This document shows, piece after piece, positions 15,473-24,514 of a DNA stretch of 64,000 nt. Source of the stretch: a virus. Both the position numbers and the translations under genes were made by a program. Location: the IMG/VR virus record IMGVR_UViG_3300044627_003499, positions 1 through 64,000 of that record; one strand, 5' to 3'. The notes beneath the pieces were generated by a model that did not search any database, was not told the origin of the DNA, and worked only from the letters and a program-made list of their open reading frames with translations. How positions within the stretch are numbered: the first letter of the stretch is position 1; every line of letters begins with the position of its first letter.

Positions 15473-15908
15473 AGCTAAACGCTTTAGACGCCGCAAAAAA
15501 ACAACAACGTATCAACTGAAAAACGGGTACATCTTTAAGATGCGCCTGATGCCGTGGCTAAGGACGGATGCTGGTTGCATTTGGCTGGCCAGCTTGGCAG
15601 TCGGCAAATCAAAACGTCAACTTAATGACTGGCTCAATAGACGCAACAAAAAGTCGGTGCGTTCCTTGTCAGCATCTTTGACGGGCCAAGAAGGAAACAA
15701 GATACAAGCTTTAGCTATCCGCCAAGTTCGTCATTGGGTAACTGATTTACCGCCTGGTGATTCTTTGTGTTTAAGGTGTGAGTCTGCAGTACCAGACAAA
15801 CAATTTAATGTGTGGCGACGTTGGTTTGAAACGCATGAAGATCCAAGGTGGAGAATAAATCCAGATCTTAAATCTTTCTATATTTACAGGCCTAGCACTT
15901 TAGAATAA
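15462..15908 (+). CDS. Basic protein, unknown
   Basis: 148 residues, strongly basic at the N-terminus (RFRRRKKTTTYQ), with SLCLRCESAVPDKQFNVWRR near the C-terminus. It may bind nucleic acid. It is the penultimate gene of the rightward operon. Confidence 0.55.
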   Translation: MTYEAKRFRRRKKTTTYQLKNGYIFKMRLMPWLRTDAGCIWLASLAVGKSKRQLNDWLNRRNKKSVRSLSASLTGQEGNKIQALAIRQVRHWVTDLPPGDSLCLRCESAVPDKQFNVWRRWFETHEDPRWRINPDLKSFYIYRPSTLE

Positions 15909-15925
15909 GGAAAAAGGTATTGATC

Positions 15926-16090
15926 ATGTCCCAATTTCAGCGTTACCTGGAAATCTTGTTTGCTTTCCACGCTTTTTGTTCGTTAGTTTGTGCGCTGACT
16001 CCGACGCGCAAAGACGACACATTTATTGGTTATCTCTATCGTTTCCTTGAAGCCGGTGCTCTGTTGGTTGGTCGCGCCAAAGATCGCTGA
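15926..16090 (+). CDS. Putative holin-like small membrane protein
   Basis: 54 residues. An N-terminal hydrophobic helix (LEILFAFHAFCSLVCALTP) is followed by TPTRKDDTFIGYLYRFLEAG and a basic end. I recall this 'HA..VxxxTPTPxDD..GKxYxxxE' layout from small phage membrane proteins near lysins. It ends 1 bp from a convergent gene and within 200 bp of the endolysin. The holin role is inferred. The ATG follows an AAAAAGG site. Confidence 0.5.
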   Translation: MSQFQRYLEILFAFHAFCSLVCALTPTRKDDTFIGYLYRFLEAGALLVGRAKDR

Positions 16091-16258
16091 TCAATCGGGC
16101 AACGCTTGAAACCACCAGGTGCATCCGCCCTGTTTCTCTACCCAATCCCGTGTTGCATACGCCGCCTCTTTCGAGAGTGTGGCGCATTTTTTTTCATCCC
16201 CAACTTGCCAACACATATTGACACGTATGTGTGGATCTTTGTTTTTTACTTTAGCCAT
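16091..16258 (-). CDS. Small protein downstream of the endolysin
   Basis: 55 residues, MAKVKNKDPHIRVNMCWQVG... CTWWFQALPD. Its ATG overlaps the endolysin stop (TGATG). Its stop is directly next to that of the holin-like gene on the other strand. No domain is recognised. Confidence 0.55.
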   Translation of the reverse strand: MAKVKNKDPHIRVNMCWQVGDEKKCATLSKEAAYATRDWVEKQGGCTWWFQALPD

Positions 16259-17265
16259 CAGTAGTCCCAGCGAATTCGTGCTTTACTTTCCCTCAGCCCA
16301 AGATGAACAAATCCCTTTTTGGCACCGTAACCAACTGAGTACGGCCAATTTTTGTCACACCAGTCTTGCAGTGTGTAGACACTGACGCCATCAATGTAAA
16401 AGTCAACGGCACCTTTGGAGGGTGTGTCGTAGGTGTGCTCACTGTTTCTTGCACCACCAACTTGTGAATTAATTGGTTCCGGTCGTGAACCACTAGTAAT
16501 TACCAACGGCTTGTTTCCAAATGCAGCACGTGCTTTTTCTAAGAACTTACACAGTTCCAAAGCTGTCTCACACTGATACTGCTTGGTAAAACGACGAGCT
16601 TCTTGATTCAAAGTCAATTCACCGTAGGTGATGTGTTCCGTGACTTTGGTTGTGAATGGGCTCCAGGGTTGAAATTTAGCTGGCGTTTCAGGCTTTATTG
16701 CTGGCGCTGCGGGTTTATCTTGTTTGGATAAAATGCCAATCAGTTTTGTTGCGTAGTTTGGATCAGTTGCATACCCTTCGGTAACCAAAAGCCTGGCGCA
16801 CTCTTCAGCACTTTTGGCACGATTAACACCTTTGTAACGACCAAAGTCTTTGTACCAGCGCTCGACTAAGTAGCAAACACAGGTGTAAAGGTCGGGAAAA
16901 TCAATGAATCCGGCTTTGATCGTGACCCATTTACCGTTAAGAAATTCTTGGGTGTTGACGTTGGACCCACTTCCCTTTAATCCAAAGTAGTTGTGAGTAC
17001 CTGATGTGTGTTTGCCCCAGCCTGATTCCAGTGCCCACTGAGCTGCAACAACTTCCGGATATTTACTGCCCGCTGCTTTTGCTGCTGCAAATACATTGTC
17101 CCAGGTGTTGTCAAAACTCTGGGGCGGTGTTGGTTTTTTTCGGTACATAGACGCAAAAGTCTCCAGGACCGAGGAGGAAACCTGATCCTGGAGCCAGTTA
17201 AATGCGTCAACTTGATGTGGCAGTCCTTTGAAAAACTCGGCTGCCTCGACAAATTTTATCGACAT
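16258..17265 (-). CDS. Bidomain endolysin: glucosaminidase + M15 peptidase
   Basis: 335 residues. The N-terminal half (about 45-170) is a FlgJ/glucosaminidase-type muramidase (VVAAQWALESGWGKH, then GTHNYFGLKG). The C-terminal half is a Peptidase_M15_3-type zinc enzyme (LVITSGSRP, H277 and D288 in the SxHx...AVD segment, H321 in FVHLGLR, final RWDY). It should cut peptidoglycan glycan and peptide bonds at lysis. It lies close to the holin-like gene. Confidence 0.85.
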   Translation of the reverse strand: MSIKFVEAAEFFKGLPHQVDAFNWLQDQVSSSVLETFASMYRKKPTPPQSFDNTWDNVFAAAKAAGSKYPEVVAAQWALESGWGKHTSGTHNYFGLKGSGSNVNTQEFLNGKWVTIKAGFIDFPDLYTCVCYLVERWYKDFGRYKGVNRAKSAEECARLLVTEGYATDPNYATKLIGILSKQDKPAAPAIKPETPAKFQPWSPFTTKVTEHITYGELTLNQEARRFTKQYQCETALELCKFLEKARAAFGNKPLVITSGSRPEPINSQVGGARNSEHTYDTPSKGAVDFYIDGVSVYTLQDWCDKNWPYSVGYGAKKGFVHLGLRESKARIRWDY

Positions 17266-17306
17266 CGACCTAAAGCTTTTTACTAACTTTAGATCAGGTG
17301 TGCCAA

Positions 17307-17498
17307 TTACTCAGCAGTTTCTTCTGCCACAACTTCGGGAGTAATGGCTTCTTCTTCCGATTCCGGTTCAAACTCCAAAGTATCAACCAGTTTGCCAATG
17401 AGTTCAACGGCAAACGCAATAAGGTTGCCGTCACCTGTGGCACGTGCAGAACCAAAGGAGTTGATGGCGGAAACCAGTTGAGACTTTTTGCAGGCCAT
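17307..17498 (-). CDS. Small protein with acidic tail
   Basis: 63 residues: a helical first half (SQLVSAINSFGSARATGDGN) and a Glu-rich tail (EPESEEEAITPEVVAEETAE). No domain is recognised. It lies between the endolysin and tail genes. Confidence 0.55.
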   Translation of the reverse strand: MACKKSQLVSAINSFGSARATGDGNLIAFAVELIGKLVDTLEFEPESEEEAITPEVVAEETAE

Positions 17499-17534
17499 GT
17501 CAGTCAGTTAGCTTACGTAAAGTATAGCAAATAA

Positions 17535-17858
17535 TCACCAGGGGATGCCAGCCGCTAATGTCGGGTTGAGCTTCTGTTGAATCTGGTTGTTCAAACCTTC
17601 TTCAATAGAAACAACTTGATCAACGCCAAGTGCTGCCAGTAACCAACCAACAACTTGCGCTTTGGTCAGTTGATTGTACGGCGTAAAAGAACCGGAGGCT
17701 GGCTCACCTAACCCAATGCTGCCGTAAGCACTGGCTGCTTCACCGCCTTCTTCCAGGGATGCAGTCCAGTGGATCGTGGAAACAGCACCGTCTGGGCATG
17801 TGTCTCCATCGGGAAGACGACGCTCAAGCTGTGCAATATCCCAGGTAACAGTAGACAT
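17535..17858 (-). CDS. Small conserved phage protein, probably virion-associated
   Basis: 107 residues. The pattern STIHWTAS...YGSIGLGEP...PYNQLTKAQVVGWLLAALG...NP...GIPW resembles a small protein common in large tailed phages. I know it only as a conserved hypothetical near structural genes. Role unassigned. Confidence 0.6.
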   Translation of the reverse strand: MSTVTWDIAQLERRLPDGDTCPDGAVSTIHWTASLEEGGEAASAYGSIGLGEPASGSFTPYNQLTKAQVVGWLLAALGVDQVVSIEEGLNNQIQQKLNPTLAAGIPW

Positions 17859-17910
17859 GTTAATAAATGTTTTTCTTATTTTAACAGTTTGTTGATTTAA
17901 GCAACCTTAG

Positions 17911-18417
17911 TTAAAAACCAAGTTCCAAAAATGAATGTCTTTCTGTTGACACAAACCCACTTCGTGCTTGCCTTACGGAAATCCAATACGGCAGAATGCC
18001 AAACCTATGCCACATCCAGGCTCTCCATGTGTCAATTTTGATGTGAGTGGCGTCGGATGTTTTGTAGCCATCACCATCTTGGTAGCTGTGACCTTCAATG
18101 GGAACACGCCCACCCCACACTTGTTTTGCAATAGCAAGCGCTCGTGGCATGTGGGAGGAATCAGTGACTACAAACAAACGTGTGATGCCAAGTCGACGCA
18201 ACAACTTATAAGTATGAGTGAAGTTGGTGACGGTGTCCCAGGCCTGCATGTCAATTGTGATTCGACTGCGATCAATGCCAGCAGCATCGTAATAACTGAG
18301 TCCATGGTCACCCCCTTCCGAGGAGATGACCACAGTTGCATCTGAATACTGTAAAGCAAGTTCAGCAGCTTTAGTTGCCCTGACCGGATTACCTCCCAAG
18401 TGAAGAATAATATCCAC
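17911..18417 (-). CDS. YdcF/SanA-like (DUF218) protein
   Basis: About 168 residues. VDIILHLGGNPVRATKAAEL, VVISSEGG, AGIDRSRITIDMQAWDTVTN and LFVVTDSSHMPRALAIAK are the strand-helix motifs of the DUF218/YdcF family, which has been linked to envelope sugar metabolism. The GTG at 18417 is preferred. The frame is open further upstream, but that would overlap the tail fibre by 82 nt. The GTG is only 4 nt past the fibre stop. Confidence 0.7.
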   Translation of the reverse strand: MDIILHLGGNPVRATKAAELALQYSDATVVISSEGGDHGLSYYDAAGIDRSRITIDMQAWDTVTNFTHTYKLLRRLGITRLFVVTDSSHMPRALAIAKQVWGGRVPIEGHSYQDGDGYKTSDATHIKIDTWRAWMWHRFGILPYWISVRQARSGFVSTERHSFLELGF

Positions 18418-18421
18418 GTGC

Positions 18422-20443
18422 TTACCAAGAAGAAAGGGCTGTACGTCGCCACGTATCTGTAGCAGTGCAGACGTAAATGTAGTTGGCATCCCAGCAGATT
18501 TCACCGGCGGTGCCAGTGGCTGTTGCTGATGCTGGAGTACGGGCAGTGCGCAGGCGAACGGTGTCAGAGTTTACATCTAATAGCGTGGTAGGGCTACTAA
18601 TCCCAATCCCTACGCGACCTGATCCATTGACACAAAACTGAGTATCCCAAGTAGTTCCACCAGCAAATTGCCTAATAGCAAAAGTTCGGCTATCGGTATT
18701 AACACTATTTGTTGCACCCGAGGAAACGTTTCCACCTCCTTTATCAATAGAAAACCCCCAAAAAGCCCTGATATGAAAGTCACCATTAAAATTGTTAGCT
18801 ATGCCATTTACACCTATTCCTATAGATGTTGAATTGATTTGCGCAACAGTTAACCCAGGGGTAGTGATGGATAAATCCGCACCATTACTTACGCTTGAAG
18901 TATCTGGACCGGAGACAACTTGAAGCAGTTTTGTGGGGCTACTCGTCCCAATCCCTACGCGGCCGGAGTCGTCGATGCGGAGGCGTTCGTTATAAGCGTT
19001 ACTGCTTCGAACAATTAGGTACCCGTGAGAAGCGCTGCCTGTTGCCAGATCAATGTAAGTAGCTGAGCCGGTGCCAGTGTCTCTGATTGCACAAGAAGCG
19101 CCGCCTAGATAAATACCGACCTGTGAACCATCACCGCGAGCCGTTACTGCCCCGTTGACATCCAACTGTGAATTAGGACTATTCGTACCAATCCCCACGC
19201 GGCCGGAGCTGTCGATGCGGGCGGCCTCGAACAAAGAGCCACCTGCGTTGGTGACTTCAAAAGAAAGAGCCGTTGCGCTAGTTGAGGCGTAGTTATAGTT
19301 TGTTTTGATCTTGCAGCCGTGAAGCCTATCAGTTCCGGTTGAAGTCCACGCGCCTAGGTATAACGAGTGGGATCCTGCAAAGCCTCCAGACACGTGTGTA
19401 AGCAGAGGATTAAAAGCCCCAGCCGCAGACGAAGAAGCAATGTTGACAACACTGTCTTGAGGGTTTGTCGTCCCAATCCCCACGCGGCCGGAGCTGTCGA
19501 TGCGGAGGCGCTCGGTGCCGGAAATGTTGCCGAACAATACTGCTCCAGCTGATGTTAATGAAACATCATTTAAAGAAGCTCCGGTAATAAAATTTGCGCC
19601 TAACCCTAGCGTGGCTCTTGTTGTTCCGCTGGCGCGTAAAGAGATGCCGCCACCATTTGCGGCAGTAGAGTTGAATAGCGCTATTGTTGAATTGTTTCCA
19701 GTGTCAACCTCAAAAATTGCCCCTGGCGAACTTGTCCCAATCCCCACGCGGCCGGAGCTGTCAATGCGCATCCGCTCGGTACTTGTAGTTGCAAAAACAA
19801 GTGGCGTTGCACCATTTGTAACAATTAAACCTGCGCTTGTATTTTGAAAATTAAGAATGCCAAGATTTGCGTTTGACAGTCCAGCGTTACTGCCAGCGGT
19901 GGTCGATCCGTTCTGAACGATTGAGGTGCCTATATATGAAGGCCCACTAGCGTAATCTTGTACTTGCGCTTCAATACGTGCTATACCGCTGTTTGTTGCA
20001 TTGCGGCAAACCATACGTTCGCCGTCACCAATAACTTCGAGTTTGTTTTGAGGAGTGCTTGTCCCAACCCCAAGCTGACCCGTTGAATCAATAAAAATTC
20101 TTCCTGCACCACCAGTGCTAATACCTAAAAGGTCAGTACCAGCACCATATAAACCAGGTGCCACACTTGCACCAACACCTACTTGAATACTTGGAGCACC
20201 AGCGCCTCCTGCTGGAACTTTAACAATTGCACCTGAAATTTGTGTGGTGTAAACACCTGATGCAAAGTTGGCAGTCGTACCAGTTACCGTTGGGGCCTGA
20301 ACAATTAAACCAGAGATGGTACCTGTTGCCGTGACGTTACCAGTGAAGGTAGGGTTTTGAACTAAACCTGAAATTGCGACACTCTTATCTACGCCCGCAT
20401 TCGTAAACGTAATCGTATCAACCTTGATAGTACCGTACGGCAT
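18422..20443 (-). CDS. Tail fibre with RIDSSGRVGIGT repeats
   Basis: 673 residues. An N-terminal baseplate-like part (TIKVDTITFTNAG) is followed by beta-rich modules, each ending in (E)RxRIDSSGRVGIGTSSP, with about six variants. The protein closes with AGEICWDANYIYVCTATDTW, a common C-terminal fibre signature. The repeat-encoding DNA is much GC-richer than its surroundings and highly similar between copies, so recombination between modules is likely. Role: host receptor binding. Confidence 0.85.
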   Translation of the reverse strand: MPYGTIKVDTITFTNAGVDKSVAISGLVQNPTFTGNVTATGTISGLIVQAPTVTGTTANFASGVYTTQISGAIVKVPAGGAGAPSIQVGVGASVAPGLYGAGTDLLGISTGGAGRIFIDSTGQLGVGTSTPQNKLEVIGDGERMVCRNATNSGIARIEAQVQDYASGPSYIGTSIVQNGSTTAGSNAGLSNANLGILNFQNTSAGLIVTNGATPLVFATTSTERMRIDSSGRVGIGTSSPGAIFEVDTGNNSTIALFNSTAANGGGISLRASGTTRATLGLGANFITGASLNDVSLTSAGAVLFGNISGTERLRIDSSGRVGIGTTNPQDSVVNIASSSAAGAFNPLLTHVSGGFAGSHSLYLGAWTSTGTDRLHGCKIKTNYNYASTSATALSFEVTNAGGSLFEAARIDSSGRVGIGTNSPNSQLDVNGAVTARGDGSQVGIYLGGASCAIRDTGTGSATYIDLATGSASHGYLIVRSSNAYNERLRIDDSGRVGIGTSSPTKLLQVVSGPDTSSVSNGADLSITTPGLTVAQINSTSIGIGVNGIANNFNGDFHIRAFWGFSIDKGGGNVSSGATNSVNTDSRTFAIRQFAGGTTWDTQFCVNGSGRVGIGISSPTTLLDVNSDTVRLRTARTPASATATGTAGEICWDANYIYVCTATDTWRRTALSSW

Positions 20444-20481
20444 TGTCGCTTACCTGTTTTTACTTATTTTAAGCCAAAAAA

Positions 20482-22221
20482 TTAAGGAAGGATGATTAAT
20501 GGTCCTTGAATTACAAAACCAGATGTACTACCAGAAACAACACCGGAGCAAACAATGGCTGGTGTTGCGCCAGAAGGAGTTGTAACCCGAAGAATACTAC
20601 CGGTGATATTGGTGAATGCACCGGTGGCACCGGTCACTGTGGTACCAGAGACTTGTGTACTGAAATTACCGTTGACAAAATTGGCGGTAGTACCAGTGGT
20701 TGTTGTACCGGTTAGCGATGTGAAGTTACCACTGACAGCATTTGCAGTTGTAAAATTAGCCGTTGCGCCAGTAACGGTTGTACCTGAAACAACGGTGGTA
20801 AATACACCAGATGCAAAGTTGGCAGTAGTACCGGTCGTTGTTGTACCAGTTAATGACGTGAAGCTACCAGTGACAGCAGTTGCAGTTGTAAATTGACCTG
20901 CAGTGCCGGTAACAGTGATACCACTAATTGTTCCAGTAACACTAAGACCGGAAGTAATAAAGCCGGATCCAAGTGTTGTTGTATTACCAGAGAATGTAAG
21001 GTTACCGCCAAACGTCTGGTTGGTTGCCGTTAAGTTCTGGAAAATACCACTGGTTGCGCTTACGGTTGTACCAGTAATTGTTGTGCCGGAAATTCGCGTT
21101 GTGAATACGCCTGATGTAAAGTTAGCCGTTGTACCCGTAATGGTCACACCAGTAAGAACAGTAAATGCTCCACTAATGCCAGTGACGGTAGTGAACTGAG
21201 CCGTGGTACCGGTTACGGTTGCGCCTGATAACGTTGTAGTAAAGACGCCTGTTACTCCGGTCAGCGATGTAAATGCACCACTAACACCTGTGATTGTTTG
21301 TCCTGTTAACGATGTAAATGCACCGCTGATGCCAGTGACAGTTGTAAATCGAGCCAGCGTACCTGTTGTGGTTACACCGGTAAGTGACGTAAAGTTCCCT
21401 GTGACAGCATTTGCGGTTGTAAATTGTCCCGTATCACCTGTAATGGTGGTACCAGAAATAGATGTTGTAAATATACCCGTAACACCAGTAAGAGACGTAT
21501 ATTGCCCCACATTTCCAGTAATCGTGGCACCCGATAACTGTGTTGTATAGACACCGGATACACCTGTTACAGATGTAAAGACTCCCGTTGCACCAGTAAT
21601 TGTGTTGCCGCTGAGCGTACCAGTGACATTGACGTTGCCCTGGAAAAGACCTGAGCCAATGAACGTACTAACGCCAGTGACCGTAAGTGTCGACTGAATG
21701 ATTCCAGTGGCAGCCGTAAGTGTCGACTGAATGATTCCAGTGGCAGCCGTAAGTGTCTGGAAATTTCCTGTGGTGACGTTAGCGGTAATACCGGTGACAG
21801 TTGTCGCTTGGATGTTATTGCCGGTGATCGTGGCGCCAGATACTCTGTCCGTAAATCGTCCGGACACAAAGTTTGCCATGGAGCCAGTGAAGGTTGTTCC
21901 ACTGGTAGTGCCGCTGACATTTAAATTGTTCTGGACGATAACACCGCTAAATGTTCCAAGGCCTGAACTTGTGACAGTGCTCAGGCTTGTCGCACCACTA
22001 ACGGTTAAACCACCTTGAATTACAACATTGCCGCTGATTGTTTCGCCAGTGACGTTTGCATAGTATTGATCTAGGTAAGTACGGAACTGACTGAAGGTAA
22101 TTTTTTTGTTGCGCAGTACCGGGTCCACTTCAAAAACGTGGACCAGCGTCATGAGGTCTTCATCAACAATCGCGGTGCCGTCAATCGACGGAAACTCGCT
22201 GATCCTTCTATTGGTGGCCAC
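20482..22221 (-). CDS. Tail fibre / baseplate protein with TG-rich repeats
   Basis: 579 residues. The N-terminal 60 residues (RRISEFPSIDG.. FSQFRTYLDQYY) look like a virion-attachment domain. The rest is dozens of copies of a 13-15-residue repeat of the type TGxFTxLTGxTxTGTTAxF, likely a beta-helical or triple-stranded shaft. It is upstream of and co-transcribed with the second fibre. The antisense frames stay open because of the repeats. Confidence 0.8.
   Translation of the reverse strand: MATNRRISEFPSIDGTAIVDEDLMTLVHVFEVDPVLRNKKITFSQFRTYLDQYYANVTGETISGNVVIQGGLTVSGATSLSTVTSSGLGTFSGVIVQNNLNVSGTTSGTTFTGSMANFVSGRFTDRVSGATITGNNIQATTVTGITANVTTGNFQTLTAATGIIQSTLTAATGIIQSTLTVTGVSTFIGSGLFQGNVNVTGTLSGNTITGATGVFTSVTGVSGVYTTQLSGATITGNVGQYTSLTGVTGIFTTSISGTTITGDTGQFTTANAVTGNFTSLTGVTTTGTLARFTTVTGISGAFTSLTGQTITGVSGAFTSLTGVTGVFTTTLSGATVTGTTAQFTTVTGISGAFTVLTGVTITGTTANFTSGVFTTRISGTTITGTTVSATSGIFQNLTATNQTFGGNLTFSGNTTTLGSGFITSGLSVTGTISGITVTGTAGQFTTATAVTGSFTSLTGTTTTGTTANFASGVFTTVVSGTTVTGATANFTTANAVSGNFTSLTGTTTTGTTANFVNGNFSTQVSGTTVTGATGAFTNITGSILRVTTPSGATPAIVCSGVVSGSTSGFVIQGPLIILP
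21681..21746. repeat. Exact 33-bp tandem duplication in the fibre gene
   Basis: Two identical 33-bp copies (21681-21713, 21714-21746) are followed by a partial third. They encode the repeated TAATGIIQSTL segment in frame. This looks like a recent shaft-length change. Confidence 0.9.
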
Positions 22222-22227
22222 CTACTT

Positions 22228-22241
22228 ATACTGCGCAGTAT
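22228..22241. promoter_or_regulatory. 14-bp perfect palindrome upstream of fibre operon
   Basis: ATACTGCGCAGTAT lies 7 bp before the fibre ATG (minus strand), in the gap to the next gene. It may be an operator or a short RNA hairpin. Confidence 0.4.
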
Positions 22242-22266
22242 TATACCTAATTATAGTTCTCTTTGC

Positions 22267-22578
22267 TCACTTAACCCTTACCTCAATCTTTGGCAGCAGG
22301 TTGGAAACACCGTGCCAAACAAATTGGATTCCTGTTACAATTCCACAAGAAATGAGAAATACAACCAGTAATTCTGCAACGGTAAGGTTGCGCCGAACAT
22401 ACATCACCTGCGGCGGTTGCTGTTGAAAGCTCGCTTGCTGGGCCAAGGCTTGTTGGATGGCTAGTTCTTTTGCCCTTGCTTTCATTGCTGCAAGATTTTC
22501 AGGACTGATCTCATTCATGAAATAGTCCTGACCATTGGGTTGACCCGGAAACTGACTAGGGGGAATTTGTTCTTCCAT
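22267..22578 (-). CDS. Membrane-anchored virion/accessory protein
   Basis: 103 residues from ATG 22578. A Gln-rich helix (LAIQQALAQQASFQQQPPQ) precedes one transmembrane span (LLVVFLISCGIVTGIQFVW). It is the first gene of the leftward fibre operon and is divergent from the HTH operon. Function unknown. Confidence 0.55.
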   Translation of the reverse strand: MEEQIPPSQFPGQPNGQDYFMNEISPENLAAMKARAKELAIQQALAQQASFQQQPPQVMYVRRNLTVAELLVVFLISCGIVTGIQFVWHGVSNLLPKIEVRVK

Positions 22579-22629
22579 GATGCAAAACCTTTTCACACAC
22601 ACTAGCATCTATAGAGAGGATTTGTCACC

Positions 22630-23055
22630 ATGAACTACGGCTTACGAAAAGGTTTGGAGGATATTGCCACCGAACTCAAAGGTATTCGCAACATCCTTTC
22701 GTCAATGTGGCACAGTCGTTACGGAGAAGACGAGACAAATATCTTGAATCCCCAGATTTACGCAGATGAATACGTATCAACTGAGGAGTGTGCCAAGCGG
22801 TTGGGCGTATCCGATCAAACGATCAGAAATTGGATTTCTATTGGGCGTAAGACTCCTGACAAAGGTTGGGTAGAAGGTGTTCACTACGTCAATATTTCGC
22901 CAGATCCCAATCGTAAAGCGGTTATTCGCATCCCATGGAACCAGATGATCCAAGCATTCTGTAAGAATCGCCAAAGTGATCTTTGGGATTTTATTGGCAA
23001 TACCGGTGCACGGTCGACCAAATATAAAACAACCAACCCCGATCGTCTCGTATAA
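22630..23055 (+). CDS. HTH DNA-binding protein (excisionase/MerR-like)
   Basis: 141 residues. VSTEECAKRLGVSDQTIRNWISIGRK is a clear helix-turn-helix, followed by a wing (WVEGVHYVNISPD). AGAGAGG precedes the ATG. It heads a five-gene operon whose genes overlap or nearly abut. A regulatory role for the early/middle switch is inferred. Confidence 0.7.
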   Translation: MNYGLRKGLEDIATELKGIRNILSSMWHSRYGEDETNILNPQIYADEYVSTEECAKRLGVSDQTIRNWISIGRKTPDKGWVEGVHYVNISPDPNRKAVIRIPWNQMIQAFCKNRQSDLWDFIGNTGARSTKYKTTNPDRLV

Positions 23056-23522
23056 TGCCGCACAGATTTCACGGGATTAAAACTGAGGTTGTAACCCTGG
23101 TCAATTACAGGGAAGTATTGCCAGCATCACTTGCAGATCAAGTGGAGATGTTCTTGCCACCCGAAGGATCTTTCGATGACGGGTGCCTGCAAAGATACCT
23201 GGAAAACTTAAAAAATTATGAAGAAGAAGATGCGAACTTTGGTATGACACTTGCCAATCGTTTGCGTCTTGCGTTCCAGGACTTAACACCTGATACGATC
23301 TGCGGCAAATTCCCGCAAGCCGAATTGCCACTTAAACGACGGCTACGTTGTGTGGCAGAATATCTGATCCGTTCAGGAGAATTTGAAAAACTGAAGGACG
23401 ATACTGGACGCCTCGTAAAAAAACGCGGTATCCTGGGCAAGATGGTTGTCTTGTACAAACCAACCAATAAACTACTGGAAGCACTAATTAAGCAGGGGTT
23501 GATCAAAAATGAGCCGTCGTGA
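23055..23522 (+). CDS. Unknown protein with possible winged-helix C-terminus
   Basis: 155 residues. Its ATG overlaps the stop of the HTH gene. The C-terminal part (RGILGKMVVLYKPTNKLLEALIKQGLI) looks like a winged-helix with a terminal recognition helix. No known family is assigned. Confidence 0.55.
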   Translation: MPHRFHGIKTEVVTLVNYREVLPASLADQVEMFLPPEGSFDDGCLQRYLENLKNYEEEDANFGMTLANRLRLAFQDLTPDTICGKFPQAELPLKRRLRCVAEYLIRSGEFEKLKDDTGRLVKKRGILGKMVVLYKPTNKLLEALIKQGLIKNEPS

Positions 23523-23895
23523 AAAATTGATCGCATCGGTGATCGGTCCTGAACTTGATCAAACGAAAGCCAAGATGCTTGATGCAACTATCAAGTTGAT
23601 CCTTGGTGACATGGGGCAGCATTATTGCAAAATGTGGGAGCATGAAGGTCCAGGGGTGATGGTGTTTCAACCCGACAATTCCGACCGTTCGATGTTCTTC
23701 ATGACGCTAAAAGAGATGCACTCAGCGCAAGAGGAGTGTGAACGCGGTAATGATGGTGATTTAGCTGAGACATTCAGGCGTATCCTCAGTGCCGCACAGA
23801 AGATTGATCCAGCGGAAAAAGCTGGTTACATCATCAATGATGCAGCGGGCATGCGTTATTTGGAAATCGACTATACCAAAGTGTCAGAAAACTGA
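23509..23895 (+). CDS. Unknown operon protein
   Basis: 128 residues, helical N-terminus (KLIASVIGPELDQTKAKMLD), acidic overall. It overlaps the previous gene by 14 nt and the next by 1 nt. No recognised domain. Confidence 0.55.
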   Translation: MSRREKLIASVIGPELDQTKAKMLDATIKLILGDMGQHYCKMWEHEGPGVMVFQPDNSDRSMFFMTLKEMHSAQEECERGNDGDLAETFRRILSAAQKIDPAEKAGYIINDAAGMRYLEIDYTKVSEN

Positions 23896-24482
23896 TGGCA
23901 ATTGAAAACATCAAGGCTCACGCAGAAGATCGTGAGTTAATCACAAGTTCTGACCTGGTTTCAGCAGCGCACGCCCTGATGGAGGGTATTGATCTTGATG
24001 TTGCCAGCTCGGATTTTGCAAATGAATACGTCGATGCCAAGAAGTATTTCACTCCATCTGACGATGGATTGAACTGCCAAACGTGGTACGGCAAGGTTTA
24101 CGTCTTTCCTCCCAGCGGTGCATACTTCTGGGATAAGAAGAATGAACGTTGGAAGATGACACGGTCTTCTTCTCCAACTTTGACATCGTCACATGCGGTG
24201 TGGTTCCGAAAGCTTTACCGCAGCTGGTTAGCGAGAGAAGTAAGTCAGGGCTTGTACTTTACCAACTGCCCGGACATGATTCGTTACGAGTTTAAGATCT
24301 TTGATTTTCCCATCTGCATCTTGCGGACGCCACCGACGTTAACAGTTCGCAAGAGCACAGGTGTTGGCGTGCATAAAACGTGCACCTCACTATTGGTGTA
24401 CCTGCCCCCCATGGAAGATACGGGGAAAGCGATCGAACGTTTTAAGGATATTTACGAGCCAAGGGGGCACATTCTCTGTTAA
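23895..24482 (+). CDS. Dam-like (phage N6A methyltransferase) protein with altered motif IV
   Basis: 195 residues. LDVASSDFANEYV, KKYFTPSDDGLNCQTWYGK and VYVFPPSGAYFW align with the phage N6A-methyltransferase family (LDAAA...NA...Y.T...DDALN..W.G.V..NPPY). The catalytic N/D-PP-Y is F-P-P-S here, so adenine methylation is doubtful. It may be a DNA-binding or otherwise repurposed member. It is followed by dCTP deaminase. Confidence 0.6.
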   Translation: MAIENIKAHAEDRELITSSDLVSAAHALMEGIDLDVASSDFANEYVDAKKYFTPSDDGLNCQTWYGKVYVFPPSGAYFWDKKNERWKMTRSSSPTLTSSHAVWFRKLYRSWLAREVSQGLYFTNCPDMIRYEFKIFDFPICILRTPPTLTVRKSTGVGVHKTCTSLLVYLPPMEDTGKAIERFKDIYEPRGHILC

Positions 24483-24514
24483 TTTCTCTAGAGTGAAAAG
24501 GATTAAAAGGAATT

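Noticed and set aside
21681-21746. Tandem 33-bp repeats as a possible CRISPR array
   Set aside because: They are in frame within a fibre gene, have no spacers and no neighbouring cas genes.
20555-22018. Series of plus-strand frames rich in Val/Pro opposite the TG-repeat fibre
   Set aside because: Antisense of the TG-rich repeats gives open VVPV frames automatically. No starts, sites or known motifs.
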